Of a DNA stretch of 64,000 nt, positions 32,304-43,527 are shown one piece after another. The stretch is from Saururus chinensis (Eukaryota; Streptophyta; Magnoliopsida; Piperales; Saururaceae). The notes under the pieces are model-generated. The model saw nothing but the letters and a program-made list of their open reading frames with translations, was not told the DNA's origin and did not search any database. Position 1 is the stretch's first letter. Every line of letters begins with the position of its first letter. The stretch lies in contig CP141147.1 in NCBI GenBank assembly GCA_035235625.1, positions 8,917,001 to 8,981,000 on the forward strand. The letters run 5' to 3'. Made by a program: the position numbers and the translations under genes.

Positions 32304-33540
32304 TGCAAGAACATATAATTCCTATGTCAAGTTTATAGTCTAATTTCTTTGTCAAAATTATGTTAGAAACCTTGGGTATGGGCTTAGTCTTAAAATCTAA
32401 TTTGATTTACTTGTGGTCGAATCAAATTTGGAATTAAAAGTCTTGAAAAATAAGGGCAGATGTGTTCTTATTGATCATGACAAAGGAACGAATAAAGTTG
32501 AAGGTTTTGGAAGTTTATTTAGATCACATTCGCATACCAAAGTCACTTGGAGAAGTTTTAGAAGTGATTTCAAGGGTTTTGGAATGTTTTAGGGTAAAAA
32601 GGGTAGAATTATAATTTAACAGATAGAACAATCAATCGTTGAAAATAAGGCTCATGAGAATGATCAATCGGGCACTTTATTTCACCCTGTGAAGTTGATA
32701 GTTTTCGATTGATCACTTTGTGAATCGATCAATTGCTTTAGTGTTGTGTGTTAAAGAAATAGTGAGCAATCGATTGCTTGCAGGACTAGTTACCCTAAAG
32801 AAGTCATTTTGAATTTAATTTCTTTCCTTGTTGATGCTAAAGACCTAAATCGATTTGGAGAGCTGTATAAGGGTTAAGAAATCACAAATTTTGAGAGAGA
32901 AAAACCTAGAGGTAATTGGAGAAGAATGGTTTATACCTTTTGCATATTGTTTTTCAAAGAGAACTCACATGAAGCTTTGAGTTGAAGATCAATGTGAATT
33001 CATAAAACTATTCTACAACTAAGAAGATCTTTTACATAGAAGTTTCAAAGAGGAGTTGCAACATATCTTTAATGGGAGATTGAAGATTCCAAGAAGCCAA
33101 AGTCAAAACAACAAGAGGAGCTTGTTGAAGGCTTGAAGAAGACAAAGATGAAGTAAGGAGGAAGGCGAAGTTTCAACTACTTGAGGGAGAAAACTCAAAG
33201 GCCTGCAACAATAAGAATTTGTTTAGATCTAAACAAAAGGAGTTTTATTATAGTCAAAACAAACATTAGTGGGTTTCTTGTGTTGATGTAATTGTAATAC
33301 TTGCTAGTAGTGCATTGATTTGGTTCTTTTGGAATTGCTGTCATTTTTTACCCAAGTTTAGGTTTTAACTTTAAAATTGTTGTGTGTTCATGTGTCATAT
33401 GTGGATTGAATACTTATGGGTTGATTGATTGATACATCGTGAGTGCACTTTGATAGAATACTTACTTATTTTTGTTATAGAAGAAAGTTTTGTACAAAGA
33501 GGCTAGAACTATTAGTGTTTGTAGATGGATATTAAATTCA
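32304..33540 (+). repeat. Sirevirus LTR, right end approximate
   Basis: It starts TGCAAGAACATATAATTCC. The GATCAATCG motif family occurs at about 32660-32790. Its length is about 1.2 kb if the end near 33540 is right. Confidence 0.5.
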
Positions 33541-33762
33541 TATACTCCCCTTCACTGTCTTGGAGTGGAAATCGATCTTGAATCATCCTCCTCATGTCGG
33601 CGAAACCTTGACGCATCTCATCTAGCATGCTCTCACGAAATGTAAGAAACTCTCCATCGGTCACCAGTTTGTGTAGATGATCAATTGGTCTCTTTGGTAG
33701 TGAGCATCTGCCTAATGCAACTGGTCCTCTTAAATTGCTTCCTCATGTCTTCTGGTTTATGA
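33541..33762 (-). pseudogene. Short minus-strand Sirevirus-like coding remnant
   Basis: The minus strand reads MLDEMRQGFADMRR-like sequence near 33600-33640, similar to the coiled-coil part of the Sirevirus extra frame. It is too short to place further. Confidence 0.35.
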
Positions 33763-35235
33763 TATCATGTCACAAACAACAACAACAACATTGATGCACT
33801 GAAATAATATTCAAATAAATATTTTTAAATTTCTAATTGCAATCATATTTTGTGTTAATTCATTGCTTCTTTGGGCTATTTATGTTTTAAATAAGTTAGT
33901 TAGACCTTAATTGAGTTTACATGTCTAAACAGGCTTCAATAGGATCCAAGTAGAAAAAGGAGTGAAGCCCAACTACCCAAATCTATTTAAAAGTTAAGAA
34001 TGGGCTCCTAATGGTCTAAACATACATGAAATAGTCGAACACAACCTTTTCGACCCGTTGGATTTGAGATTTGCATTAAGAGAACTAAATTAGGAAAGAA
34101 GTTGATTCGGATAGATTGACACAACCTTAGTATTTCAACCATATCTTTATATGTATAATTTGGATTGATATGATTCTGGTGGAATTGGAAAGAAGACTTT
34201 GGTGGCTACAATTATGATGTAAGGAAGAAATTCAAAATTCCGAAGATTTATGGGTCAAATCCAGCATGCAAAGGGACAACTAGTTAACTAACCCGAGGCC
34301 AGCACATGGAGAATCTTTTTATTAGTTATGATTGATATACATAAGGAAAGACAATGAGACATATTGGATAACTAAAGGAAGATTCAAAGATACTTATTTT
34401 CTAAATAAATCACTGATTTATTTAATTTATTTAAAATCTAATCATAGCCAAAGAAGCAACCAATCAGGCAATCAATGAGGATGCAATCTAGAGTTATGAT
34501 TAGACTTTCCCCTTTAAAGCAACCCCTTCTACTCCTATAAATAGAGGGGTGGACGTAATAGAGGCATGATCTCCTCCTCTTTGGAGTTCTCTTATCCTAT
34601 TTTTCTTCTCTTCTTTTGTATTTTTTGTTTTTAGTTTTATTGTAATGGCTTTCTAAGCTCTCAAGCTAAGGCTAGAGGTGATTTGTAACAATCTAATGAA
34701 GTTCTATTCATGTTTCATCAATGGTTTCAAGTAAGTATTTGTTATTTGATGTGATGTTCATTTAATATTGTTCTTCTTCTTGTTTCTTTATGATTTAGAT
34801 ACATAAGATGCTTTAAAGCTCTCTTTCTTGATTTTTTGTGATTTGGATACATAGAACTTTTGGAGAAACAATTGTTTTTGTCCTTCATCTATCAAAAATA
34901 TTTTTTATCTTTATTTTTGCTTTTAATGTTCATATATTTTGGTTAGATAGAATATTGATTTAATTCTAACTTAGATAACATGATACATGAAGAACATTAT
35001 TAGATGTTACAATGATCCTTAATGCCTTAATGTTTTCTCATCTTGATTTCGTGACTCTTTTTTGCCTCAATAATCTTCTACTCTTTCTTTCTTTAATTTT
35101 CTTTCCTTTATTTTTTCGTAACTATTTTCTTTGTTGCACAAAGCTTTCCTTATGAATCGACCTTGTCTACTACAATTCGCAAGTAAAGCAAATTTGAATT
35201 TGACTTCTACATAGTCTTGTATTTCAGACGTAACA
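33763..35235 (+). repeat. 5' LTR of the plus-strand Athila element, left end approximate
   Basis: The right end is fixed by the PBS at 35242. The left end is placed at TGATATCATGTCAC but is not confirmed by a target-site duplication. A TATA box lies at 34536-34543. The LTR is not similar to the 2233-3379 LTR beyond general layout, so this is a different Athila subfamily. Confidence 0.55.
34536..34543 (+). promoter_or_regulatory. TATA box of the plus-strand Athila LTR
   Basis: CTCCTATAAATAGAGGGG is a perfect plant TATA box, followed about 25-30 bases later by a CTCCTCCTCTTTGG start region. Confidence 0.7.
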
Positions 35236-35241
35236 ACAAAT

Positions 35242-35260
35242 TGGCACCGTTGTCGGGGAT
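35242..35260 (+). other. Primer binding site of the plus-strand Athila element
   Basis: TGGCACCGTTGTCGGGGAT is the Athila/Tat type PBS in variant form. It is the counterpart of the site at 2208-2226. Confidence 0.75.
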
Positions 35261-35588
35261 TGCAATGTGTGACAAGATCCATTACGAAAAAAAACTCACA
35301 ACTTTACTAATTCTCTAACTTTTATTTTTTCACACTAACTCATTAAATTCAGTCATTTACTTTTAGTATTTAAATTCTGTAATTTTTCTTTTTTGAAGAC
35401 TAGAGGCACTACCCACTTTACCAAAGAAATTTTTCGGGATCAAACATGTACCTCGATAGTGCTTTTGGCCTTATTTTGTAATTTAAAATTTGTCTATTAA
35501 CTTCTCACTCTCTAACTTTTTATATTTTGTCATTTAATTTCTATACTTTCACTTTCGTTTGTTACAAAAAAAAAATTATTGTTGCATG

Positions 35589-35596
35589 TTCACATA
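35589..35596. repeat. Target-site duplication TTCACATA, left, of the hAT element
   Basis: An exact 8-bp copy lies at 37073-37080. Eight bp is the hAT standard. Confidence 0.92.
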
Positions 35597-35780
35597 TAGG
35601 GATGCCACTCGGGTCGGGTTTTTGATAAACCCGATCCGACCCTAATGGGTCGGGTTTGAATATCCTTTAATGGTAAAACGAATCGGGTCTGGGTTTAAGT
35701 ATTGACCCAAACCTTTCGGGTCGGGTCGGATTCGGGTTTTACCAAACCCGACCCGACCCGGTGTCTACCATATTTATGGG
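35597..35780. repeat. Left terminal and subterminal repeats of the hAT element
   Basis: TIR plus clustered GGGTCGGGT motifs in both orientations occur at about 35613, 35648, 35684, 35718 and 35746. The right counterpart is about 36865-37072. These are probable transposase-binding subterminal repeats. Confidence 0.8.
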
Positions 35781-35823
35781 TCGTGCCCTTTCCCAGATCC
35801 AGTTTCAGTGTTTCAGTCCGCTA

Positions 35824-36710
35824 CTCCACCTCCCGAGCTCGTCTCGCCGGCCACTTCCCGGTGGCTCGCACTAAGTCACAAATTTGCGGCAGGAGCGGGC
35901 TAGGCTGGAACCCCGCCATGCCCATCCGCGCCCGCCACTTCCTAGACACCTCGCATCTCCACCCGGTTGGCCCCCTCGTGAGCCACCGTATTGGCCGCCT
36001 TCCGCCCCAGGCACTCCTCCACCCGCCACTGCTTCGCGCCATCCCGGGCTAGCATCGCGTCGAGCGAGTCGAACAGCACACCGTAGTGGGGCAGGAAGGG
36101 GGCGGCATTGGCGCTTGTGTCCTGCTCCACCAGGACCACCACTACGGGGCCTAGCGCGTGGACCTGGCGGAGGAGCTCATCGCGAGGGTTGGCTGTGGAG
36201 ACGCTCTCGTCCGGGAGACTCTGCAGGTTGAACGCAAAATTCACAGCGAGTGCCTCGTCCGGCTCGCGCACCGCTAGGTCGTTGGTGTCTAGGAGACCCT
36301 GGGTTCGGCGTCGCCGACCCGAACTGGAGAGTGAGGCCGAGGCGGGTAGCGATCTTGGCAAGGCGGTCCGCTATGGCGCGAAGGGAGTCGCTGGGGGCGG
36401 TGACGGCCGTGATTCGGACAGCGGGACGGCGGCGCTTGGCAAGGGCTTCGATGAGATCGGCGGTGTGGCGTCCCTGGCTGATGTTGAAGTCCAGGATGTG
36501 GAGCTTGGGATGGTTCTGGGTGGCCTCGAGGATCGCAAGGCTGGCCGCCGTAAACCCGAACTTGAAGCAGGGGGAAATGTCAGACGAGACAGGGGAGAGC
36601 GGGGAGATGGGGAAGGCCTGTTGGTAGTACTGTTGTCGGTGGTGGGGAACAGGGACCCGTTGTTTCACCGACCGGAGAAATGCCGCCTGCTGCTGCAGCT
36701 CGGCGAGCAA
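35824..36710 (-). pseudogene. Captured GRAS-domain fragment, SCARECROW-LIKE 8 type
   Basis: On the minus strand the sequence gives, in order: a leading stretch with ELQQQAAFLRSVKQR; SPCFKFGFTAASLAILEAT; KLHILDFNISQG, the VHIID motif (about 36500-36471); a VRITAVTAPS stretch; then in a second frame (from about 36292) EPDEALAVNFAF, LPDESVSTANPRDELLR, VVVLVEQDTSANAAPFL, YGVLFDSLDA, VEECLGRKAANTVAHEG; and in a third frame (from about 35955) CEVSRKWRARMGMAGF. This order matches the GRAS domain of SCL8 proteins: LHR I end, VHIID, PFYRE region, part of SAW. Two frameshifts (near 36310 and 35955) break it. The part before the VHIID region and the last roughly 40 residues, including the final SAW tryptophans, are absent, so it cannot work as a transcriptional regulator. 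Plus-strand frames over this stretch (36108-36905, 36250-36627, 35884-36231) are antisense shadows. Confidence 0.9.
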
Positions 36711-36864
36711 CCACTTCTACCCCGCCGAGTCCACTCGCTGAGAAGCAGCCACCGCAACAACTGTGAAGGGTCGGGTTTCCGGCATTTCCGTTGTGCCTCA
36801 GGCACCGGAAGTTTTTTTTTTTGTCTTCGCAGAGGTTTTTTTCTGTCTTCGCAGAGGTTTTTTT

Positions 36865-37072
36865 CAGATTCTGGTCGGATCGGGTCGGGTCGGGTCATGT
36901 GGTAAATCATTCGGGTCGGGTCGGGTTTTGGTTTTATTATTAAGAGTCGGGTTTGGTATAAATTTTTTAACCCGTGACGGGTTTGGTATAGGATTCGGGT
37001 TTTAGGTTTTTAAATGGTATTGGAGTCGGGTTTACCGAAACCCGACCCGAACCCGACGCGGTGGCATCACTA
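36865..37072. repeat. Right terminal and subterminal repeats of the hAT element
   Basis: GGGTCGGGT-type motifs (36881-36930) lead to AACCCGACCC motifs (37039-37060) and the inverted terminus GGTGGCATCACTA. Just inside, a 20-base TTTTTT.TCTTCGCAGAGG unit is duplicated (about 36817-36857). Confidence 0.75.
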
Positions 37073-37080
37073 TTCACATA
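37073..37080. repeat. Target-site duplication TTCACATA, right, of the hAT element
   Basis: Exact copy of 35589-35596. Confidence 0.92.
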
Positions 37081-38450
37081 GGTGCGTGATAATTCTGGAC
37101 GATTGAGAAGAGTGAACAAATCTTTTAAAAATTCTCTTTATTTTGATACAATGGATGATCTAAGAACTATGATGAACTAAGAAGTGATAATGGGGATAAT
37201 AATGTACAAAATGTTCATGTTAAAACTTTGCGTTATTATTTGCAACTAAATAGATCAAGTTCTCCTTCTTCAATGATTTTTTCAACTAATGTAGGTGGTT
37301 TTGAATTCATGGGTGTAATTCAATTACTGCCTAAATTTCATGGCTTAGATTCGGAAAGCCCATATTTGCATTTCAAAGAGTTTGAAGAGGTTTGTGCAAC
37401 TTTGCCAAACCAAAATATTTTAAATGATGTTATTAGATTAACACTCTTTCCATTTTCTTTAAAGGAAAAACAAAAAATTAGTTGAATTCTTTGAAGCTAA
37501 GATCCATTGGAACATGGCAAGAAATGCAAAGAGAATTTTTGAAAAACTTTTTCCCCACCCATAGACTAGTATACTTAGAAAGAACATTATGAATTTTTCA
37601 CAAAAAGAAAATGAGACTTTCTTTCAATGTTGGGAAAGATTTAAAGAACTTTTGTTGTTGTGCCCACATCATGGATATGAAACATGACATACAATTAGTT
37701 TCTTTTATAATGGCTTGACTTCTAAAATGTGGCAATTTGTTGAAATAATGTATAATTGAGAGTTTTTGAGTAAAGAATCTGAAGAAGCATGAGACTATTT
37801 TGATGTGTTGGCTAAAAATGCTCAATAATAGGAAGATTTTAATAAATTTGAAAATAGTAATAAGACAAAATCTAATGGGACAATTAAGGGGGGCATGTAC
37901 TTTCTTAAAGAATAGGATGATGTAAAAGTAAAAATTACACATTTAACTAGAAAGGTTGAGGCTATGAAAATTAATAGGAAAAACATGTCTAAAGCTTCTC
38001 AAAAATCACAAGATATTTGTAGTATATGTGAGAGTGATGGACACCAAACACAAGATTGCCCAACAATCCTTGCTTTTAAAGAGGTGTTATATACTCAAGC
38101 AAGTGCTATTAATACTTACAAAAGTCATTTTTCTTCTCCTTATTTTAAAACTTATACTCCTAATTGGAGAATTCATCTTAACTTTAGTTGGAGAAATGAG
38201 ACAAATGTAAAGGTACCTTCTTCTTCAAATTATATTCCACCACATAAGAAGACTCTTGAAGACACATTGCAAGAATTCATTTAAAGTCAAGCAACAATCA
38301 ACAACCAAATAATGTAAACCATCAATGACTTGAAAACTTCTATCACTCAATTGACCATAGCTTTGAGCATTCAAGAAAAAAGGAAGTTTCCTTCTCAACC
38401 TCAACCAAATCCTAAAGGTCAATTTGTAATTAAAAATTTAAAAATTTTAA
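37081..38450 (+). pseudogene. gag: Athila gag remnant
   Basis: The N-terminal part (37228-37485) has FEFMGVIQLLPKFHGLDSE and IRLTLFPFSLKEK, the Athila gag pattern seen also at 1941-1474 on the other strand. A later part (37964-38284) carries a CSICESDGHQTQDC zinc knuckle and an NPNWRIHPNFSW-like segment (here TPNWRIHLNFSW). The gene is broken in several places. Confidence 0.75.
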
Positions 38451-39424
38451 GTTCATAAGAAGAGCATGCTAAGTCTATCACCACTTTGAGAAGTGGAAAA
38501 GTCATTAACAAAGACATTTCAATAAAGGTTGTTGAACCTAAAGAGTCTTCAAATTCTAAACATGATGATGAACTTGACAGCTCCGATTGTGTTTCTCCTA
38601 TTCCTCATCCTTTTCCTAAAAGATTACAATCTTCTTTTAAATTGGTGCAAAATGGTGACATTCTTAAAATTTTCAAACAAGTGAAGAATAACATTCCTCT
38701 CTTAGATGCCATTAAACAAATTCCATCTTATGCAAAATTTTTAAAAGACCTTTTTACAATAAAAAATAAGCTAAATGTACAAAAGAAGACATTTTTGACA
38801 GAACAAGTACGTACAATTTTGCAACAAAACACCCCACCCAAATATAAAGATCCTGGTTGTTCAACCATATCTTGTATAATTAGGAATTATAAAATTGAAA
38901 AAGCTTTGCTTGATCTTGGGGCAAGTGTTAATCTTTTACCTTATTCTGTCTATGAGCAATTAGGTCTAGTGGATATGAAACCCACCAACATAACACTTCA
39001 ACTTGCTAACCACTCAATCATAAGGCCAAGAGGAATAGTGTAAGATGTCATTGTTCAAGTAGACAATTTTTTTTTTCCAGTGGACTACATTGTTTTAGAC
39101 ACACAACCGGTTTCAAATGTATCTTCTCAAATCCCTGTAATTTTGAGTTATCCATTCCTTGTTACATCTAATGCTATAATAAATTGTTGGAATGGAGTGA
39201 TGAGGCTTTCTTTTGGGAACTTGACATGTGAGTTAAATGTATTTGATGCCAATAGACAACCATCAGACTTCGATGATACTTTTGAGGTTGACATGGTTGA
39301 AAGTCTAGTGGAGGATGCTTTTCCTTTTATTTATTCTGATGATCAACTAAATATTTGCTTAACTCACTCTGATTTGATTAGAATTGATAAAGAAAAGATA
39401 ACTGCTTTAAATGACCCTAGATGA
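38451..39424 (+). pseudogene. Athila protease-region remnant
   Basis: Starting at a LRSGK-like boundary, the frame 38486-39043 contains NIPLLDAIKQIPSYAKFL and the retroviral-type aspartic protease motif ALLDLGASVNLLPYSVYEQLG. This is followed by the PVILSYPFL-like flap-side region in 39080-39424 (family PIILGRPFL). It is Athila-type and incomplete, with no RT following it. Confidence 0.75.
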
Positions 39425-41040
39425 GTTCAGATGGTGAAGTGTCTGGCTGAAGACAGTAAACATAGCGCTCCTGGGAGGCAACCCACTTTTGGTTTTGATA
39501 GTTATTTTTGTTTAATTTTTAGTTATTTTTATTTATTTTCTTTAGTTAGTTTTTAGTTTATTATCATTTTTGATTGCTCTAATCATTATTATGGTGTGCT
39601 TATATGATTCATTATTGATTTACCCTAATGATTATGCTTGTGCTTTATTGACTATTTTTCTTTTGATAGCTATGTACATGAGCATATCAACCGATATATT
39701 ATCTCTTCTTTCCTCTTTTCTTATATTAAGCATTGCATTTTCTTTCTTTTATACATTGAGGACAATGTTTAGTTTAGGTTTCAGGGAGTAGAAATAGATT
39801 TTTCTTTTATGTTGTTTTAGTTTTACTTGAAAAATAAAAAAATTGAAAAAATTAATTAGATTTATGTTTTTTCTTATTACATTGATGCTTCTTTTATACA
39901 TGTGACTTTGTTTAATGATATCAAACTATTCAGAATATGACTTGACATATTTAATAATTTTGAGTTCTGACTACTACATATTGGTTTCTTGTACTCCAAT
40001 TTTGAAAAAATTGAGAAAGACATTTGTCTAAGTGAGAATGCGAGTCCTTGATTACAGTCTTACATCTTAGTTGATATCATTGAATCTAAGTAATTATTTT
40101 CTTATAAGAGTAAAACTTCTGCATGATCTAGTAGTGCTCATGTTATCATAATAGAGTTTTGGGCTTCACTATTCTTGATTTTTAGAACAGTTTAGGACTT
40201 TTTGTCAACATAATTCAGGTTGATTGTATAATGTGCTAAAAAAATGTGAAAAAAGGAATGAAAATTGTAAAGAATTAAAGTCACTCAATTGAGTAGACCA
40301 GGACTCCGCGTGCTCACTAAGCATAGGGTGTTCGAGTTAAAAGGTAGAGTTGACTAATTTATGACATGCATTACCTTGAAGCCTATTTGAAAATGTTATG
40401 CCTTACACATGTCATATGAGATGAGCATAAAATTCTAGTAGGACATTATGCAATTATATCCTGAATGGGTTATCAAGTGATCTAGGGTGTTTTACTTTTC
40501 AATGAAGGTTTTGCATGATTCTTTATTATGATCTCTTGAAGATGAATGGATGTCAATATATATTTTTAAGTGTTAAAATTTAAATTGCTGAGTGGACATG
40601 AGACACATTGAGTTGCTCGATTCAAAAGGTTGGGATTGTATAATTACTTGGCATTGTCTATTTTTTCTAAACTATTATGTATGTATAAGTACTTGCCATA
40701 AAATATGAAGTTGTCAGAATGAATTATTATTTAAGAAGACAAGTTGTATTATGCATGATTGATTTTAATAAATGAAGTCACATGTTTAAGAGGAGTTGAT
40801 TTGTAAATTTGATGTGGTTTTAATTTTAATTTTCTTCTATCATTTAAATTTTGAATTTTGTGGGTATATTTACTACAAACCCTCACATGATACAACTCGT
40901 TCACTAGTGTAAGCTAGGGGTTTAAAGGATTGTTGCATATGATAAATGCAATCGAGATTTCTTGCGAAAGTGGAGTAGTAAGTTTTGTTTTCTATTGTTT
41001 TAATTTTTATTTTGCTTGAGGACTAGCAAACATCTCATGA
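39425..41040 (+). other. Untranslated tail of the Athila element
   Basis: The tail has no protein motifs. It has the GGGAGGCAACCCA signature (39474-39486), AT-rich sequence, and at 40860-41035 the block CAAACCCTCACATGATACA... GAGGACTAGCAAA, which also precedes the LTR at 4670. The frame at 39570-39791 is hydrophobic but lies in low-complexity T-rich DNA and is not supported as a gene. Confidence 0.6.
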
Positions 41041-43527
41041 GTATGACCATTTAAGAATATCATAATATGTCCGAAGATAAGAGGTCACAAATCTAACTCC
41101 AAATGAGACTGACAAAAGATATATAGCAACTGAGCCAAAGTCCTATCTCCCCATTCCTTCTTCGCACTCCCAATGTCATACTGATCTTCACATGTAGAAA
41201 ACGATAGTCAATAGTCATTGAGTGTGATAGGAGTGGGATGTCGAGCTCTTTTCGTTGAGGTAAACTAGTCACACATCCAGTCAAGTCACTGCTAGATGGA
41301 AACTGAAATCCACCGAAGTTATGGTATTGTTGAGGTCTCAATCTAAGGAATAACACAAACAATAGTGTCTCCATCAACTCCCACTAAAATATCATCTCAG
41401 TCAAATGTAAGAGATGAGAACCACTAACCAACGAGATGAGGGAAAACGGGCTGATCTATCATAGATATCCACCTAAAATGATACATCTAATAAAGTAGAG
41501 CCTCTATCTACTCTAGGGTTGTCTAAACTAGCACATGGACAACACTACTCATAGCGGATCAGTCTAGCCCTATCTCCAGAGCTACTGGATACCCCTGGTT
41601 CACCTAAACCCGACTCATTTGGTACCTTTTGCCTCTTTGCTCTCCCCATCTAAATTATTGGCAAAACAATAAATCATAGGGCTAAGCATCAACTTAGAAC
41701 TAATCATGAGGCAGTAAAAAAGTCCTAGAATTTCAGAAATCATTGAAATAAACATTAAACTTCAAATATTTGAAATTAATTAAAACCCAAAATTTTTTTG
41801 GTGTCCAATTGACTCCATATTCTAATACATGGTAGATCTCAATGTCTAGAACAAATTTTATAACTAAATCTAGGTCCAATATTAATCACATAAGCCTACT
41901 TTTTTAAAAAATCTAATTTTGAGGGTAAACTTGAAATGAAATAGAAAATTCCTAAAATCCCTAGTTTTAACTATTCAAATTGCGTGAAAACTTAAACAAA
42001 CATAGATCTAGCTATTCTAAACAATCCTAATTATTAACAATTCATTGAAATTGGCATTGAAATCACCAATAATCAAAATTTTGGGTTCGGCTCATACCTT
42101 GGCCATGGACGAATTCTTGATGTGTACTCTAAAAATGGTTGAATGTATGTGGAAATAAGGCCTAAATTGCCACATGACTCCTTTCTACACTTTTGGAGAG
42201 TTTTGTGTGGAACGGAGAGGTTATAGACTTTGGCCATTTTTTAAAATAGTAGTTCGGTCACAAAAATATGAACTAGTGATCGATTGCTTCAACATATAGA
42301 TCAAGAAATAATTCAAATTGTAATTATAAAACACTGAAAGTATTCTAAAAAAAATCCAATGAATTCCATAAATTATTTCAATACATTTTTCGTTGAAATA
42401 AGATTTTTATACCATCAGACCTCAAAATAAAAATAAAACATTTAAAACAAACAATGTTGAGCATTTTTTAATGAATTTTCAATTATTTCTCCTTTAATCT
42501 AAGTGCATCTACAAATTATGTTCATTATACCTTACCTTAAATTAGTCAATTCCATTGGTATGTGACTCTAAATTTTTATTTCTTCTTTTGGACACTTCAA
42601 TTCTCTTTTATTAATTTTAAAAAAAAACAGCCAATGTTTTAACACATGTCTCTTTTAAACTTAAATGTATATTGAAGTAAAGAAAAGGTTTTAACACATG
42701 TCTCTTATTCAATTGAGACAAAGACCGCAGTAAAGAAAATGTTCTTATTTTTTTATGTTAATTGGATGGGAGCTTCACACTAGTCTAGGCCGACCTAAGT
42801 AGGTAGCCCTTCCCCATCTTCTATAAGAGGACAATTCCTTTGTATATAAAATTTTAAAGTAAATAAAACTTTTAAACATTGATGCATATTATGAGGAATT
42901 TTCTTTCATTGGATCCTAACTAGAAGTCTAGCTTAAATTCCACTAATTTGATCACTAAGACTCCAATAGAATCCACATTCCTAAGTCAACTCATGCCTAA
43001 GAATTTTCTCTTAATCATTCGTTTATAAAATTGACTTGAGTCTAAATATGATATGTGCATATTTTAAAATTAGAAAATTACAACATCAAGTAAAAGAAAA
43101 TCAAATTGATCTTCTCTCCCCTTACTGCATTCCTTTCTTAGTTAAGGTATATTGACAACACATCATAGTGTTTTAAACTTAAAAGTAAATTATTGATATT
43201 TAATTTAGGAGTTGAACAAAAATAAAAAAATTACAAAAAATTTACACTTAAAGTAAAGACAACCCTAATTTTTTTTGTATTTTGGACGTTTTCTATTTTT
43301 TTATTTTTTATTATTCAAAGCATGTGAACAAAATTAGCATGAAAACAAAGAAAAATGAAATGAAAACATGCGTGTTCAAATGATTAAAAGAATTAAATCA
43401 TGGACAAAAATGATCTTTTTACCTAGAGATTTGAGCTTCCTTGGCCTTGCTTAGTCATCCGATTTTAGGGCAACATAAGGCAACATAAGGTTGATTTGCT
43501 CCCTCTATCCACTTCGGATTTAAAGAG
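41041..43527 (-). mobile_element. Sirevirus (Ty1/copia) internal remnant, minus strand
   Basis: The minus strand of 41640-41090 resembles the Sirevirus extra frame (RLIRYE and related pieces); the region beyond is AT-rich spacer. The minus-strand reading of 43500-43280 aligns with the plus strand at 52770-52990 (TTGCTTTAGGATAGGATGAC and TTTGTTTTCATG landmarks), tying it to the gag-side spacer of the Sirevirus at 51000-53250. The CGATTG motif at 42282 is also shared with the Sirevirus LTRs. No domain is intact. Confidence 0.45.

Larger units (their letters stand above)
31301..33540 (+). mobile_element. Sirevirus (Ty1/copia) 3' part with LTR
   Basis: About 31370-32000 on the plus strand resembles the extra reading frame that follows pol in many Sireviruses (a LPSIIVGRMM... 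and FSLWDML pattern like the plant transposon-protein domain). Two polypurine motifs follow (32036-32050 and 32291-32303). Repeated PPT motifs of AAAGGGGGAGA type are a Sirevirus hallmark. The LTR begins TGCAAGAACATA at 32304. Its right end is not clear and lies near 33500-33540. The LTR contains several GATCAATCG/CAATCGATTG motifs shared with the other Sirevirus LTRs of the window. The copy is old and broken. Confidence 0.6.
35597..37072. mobile_element. Non-autonomous hAT transposon (1476 bp) carrying a GRAS gene fragment
   Basis: The left end reads TAGGGATGCCACTCGGGTCGG. The inverse of the right end reads TAGTGATGCCACCGCGTCGG. The ends are followed inward by further GGGTCGGGTTT/AAACCCGACCCG repeats on both sides. 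An exact 8-bp TTCACATA duplication flanks the element. TAGGGATG-type termini with an 8-bp duplication define the hAT superfamily; this CGGGTCGGG-rich group is common in plants. No hAT transposase is present. Almost the whole interior (35824-36780) is GC-rich sequence from a host GRAS gene in reverse orientation, so the element is a gene-capturing hAT. It sits in the leader of an Athila fossil and is younger than it. Confidence 0.92.
33763..41040 (+). mobile_element. Athila-type Ty3/gypsy element, plus strand, holding a hAT insertion
   Basis: Order: LTR (about 33763-35235), Asp-tRNA-type PBS (35242-35260), leader interrupted by a hAT transposon (35597-37072), gag remnant (37228-38450), protease-region remnant (38486-39424), then a long untranslated tail (39430-41035). 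The tail contains the GGGAGGCAACCCA motif (39474-39486) and a GAGGACTAGCAAA segment, both typical of the Athila 3' side. No reverse transcriptase or integrase is seen between protease and tail, so the copy is incomplete and resembles non-autonomous Athila derivatives. No 3' LTR is recognisable after 41035. It is a fossil with several breaks. Confidence 0.75.

Noticed and set aside
36108-36905. A 265-codon plus-strand frame and several smaller ones
   Set aside because: They lie antisense to the GRAS fragment. GC-rich coding DNA commonly leaves the opposite strand open. The minus-strand reading has the family motifs.
39570-39791. Hydrophobic 73-codon frame, possible small membrane protein
   Set aside because: T-rich DNA in the untranslated tail of an Athila element. 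Hydrophobicity follows from base composition.
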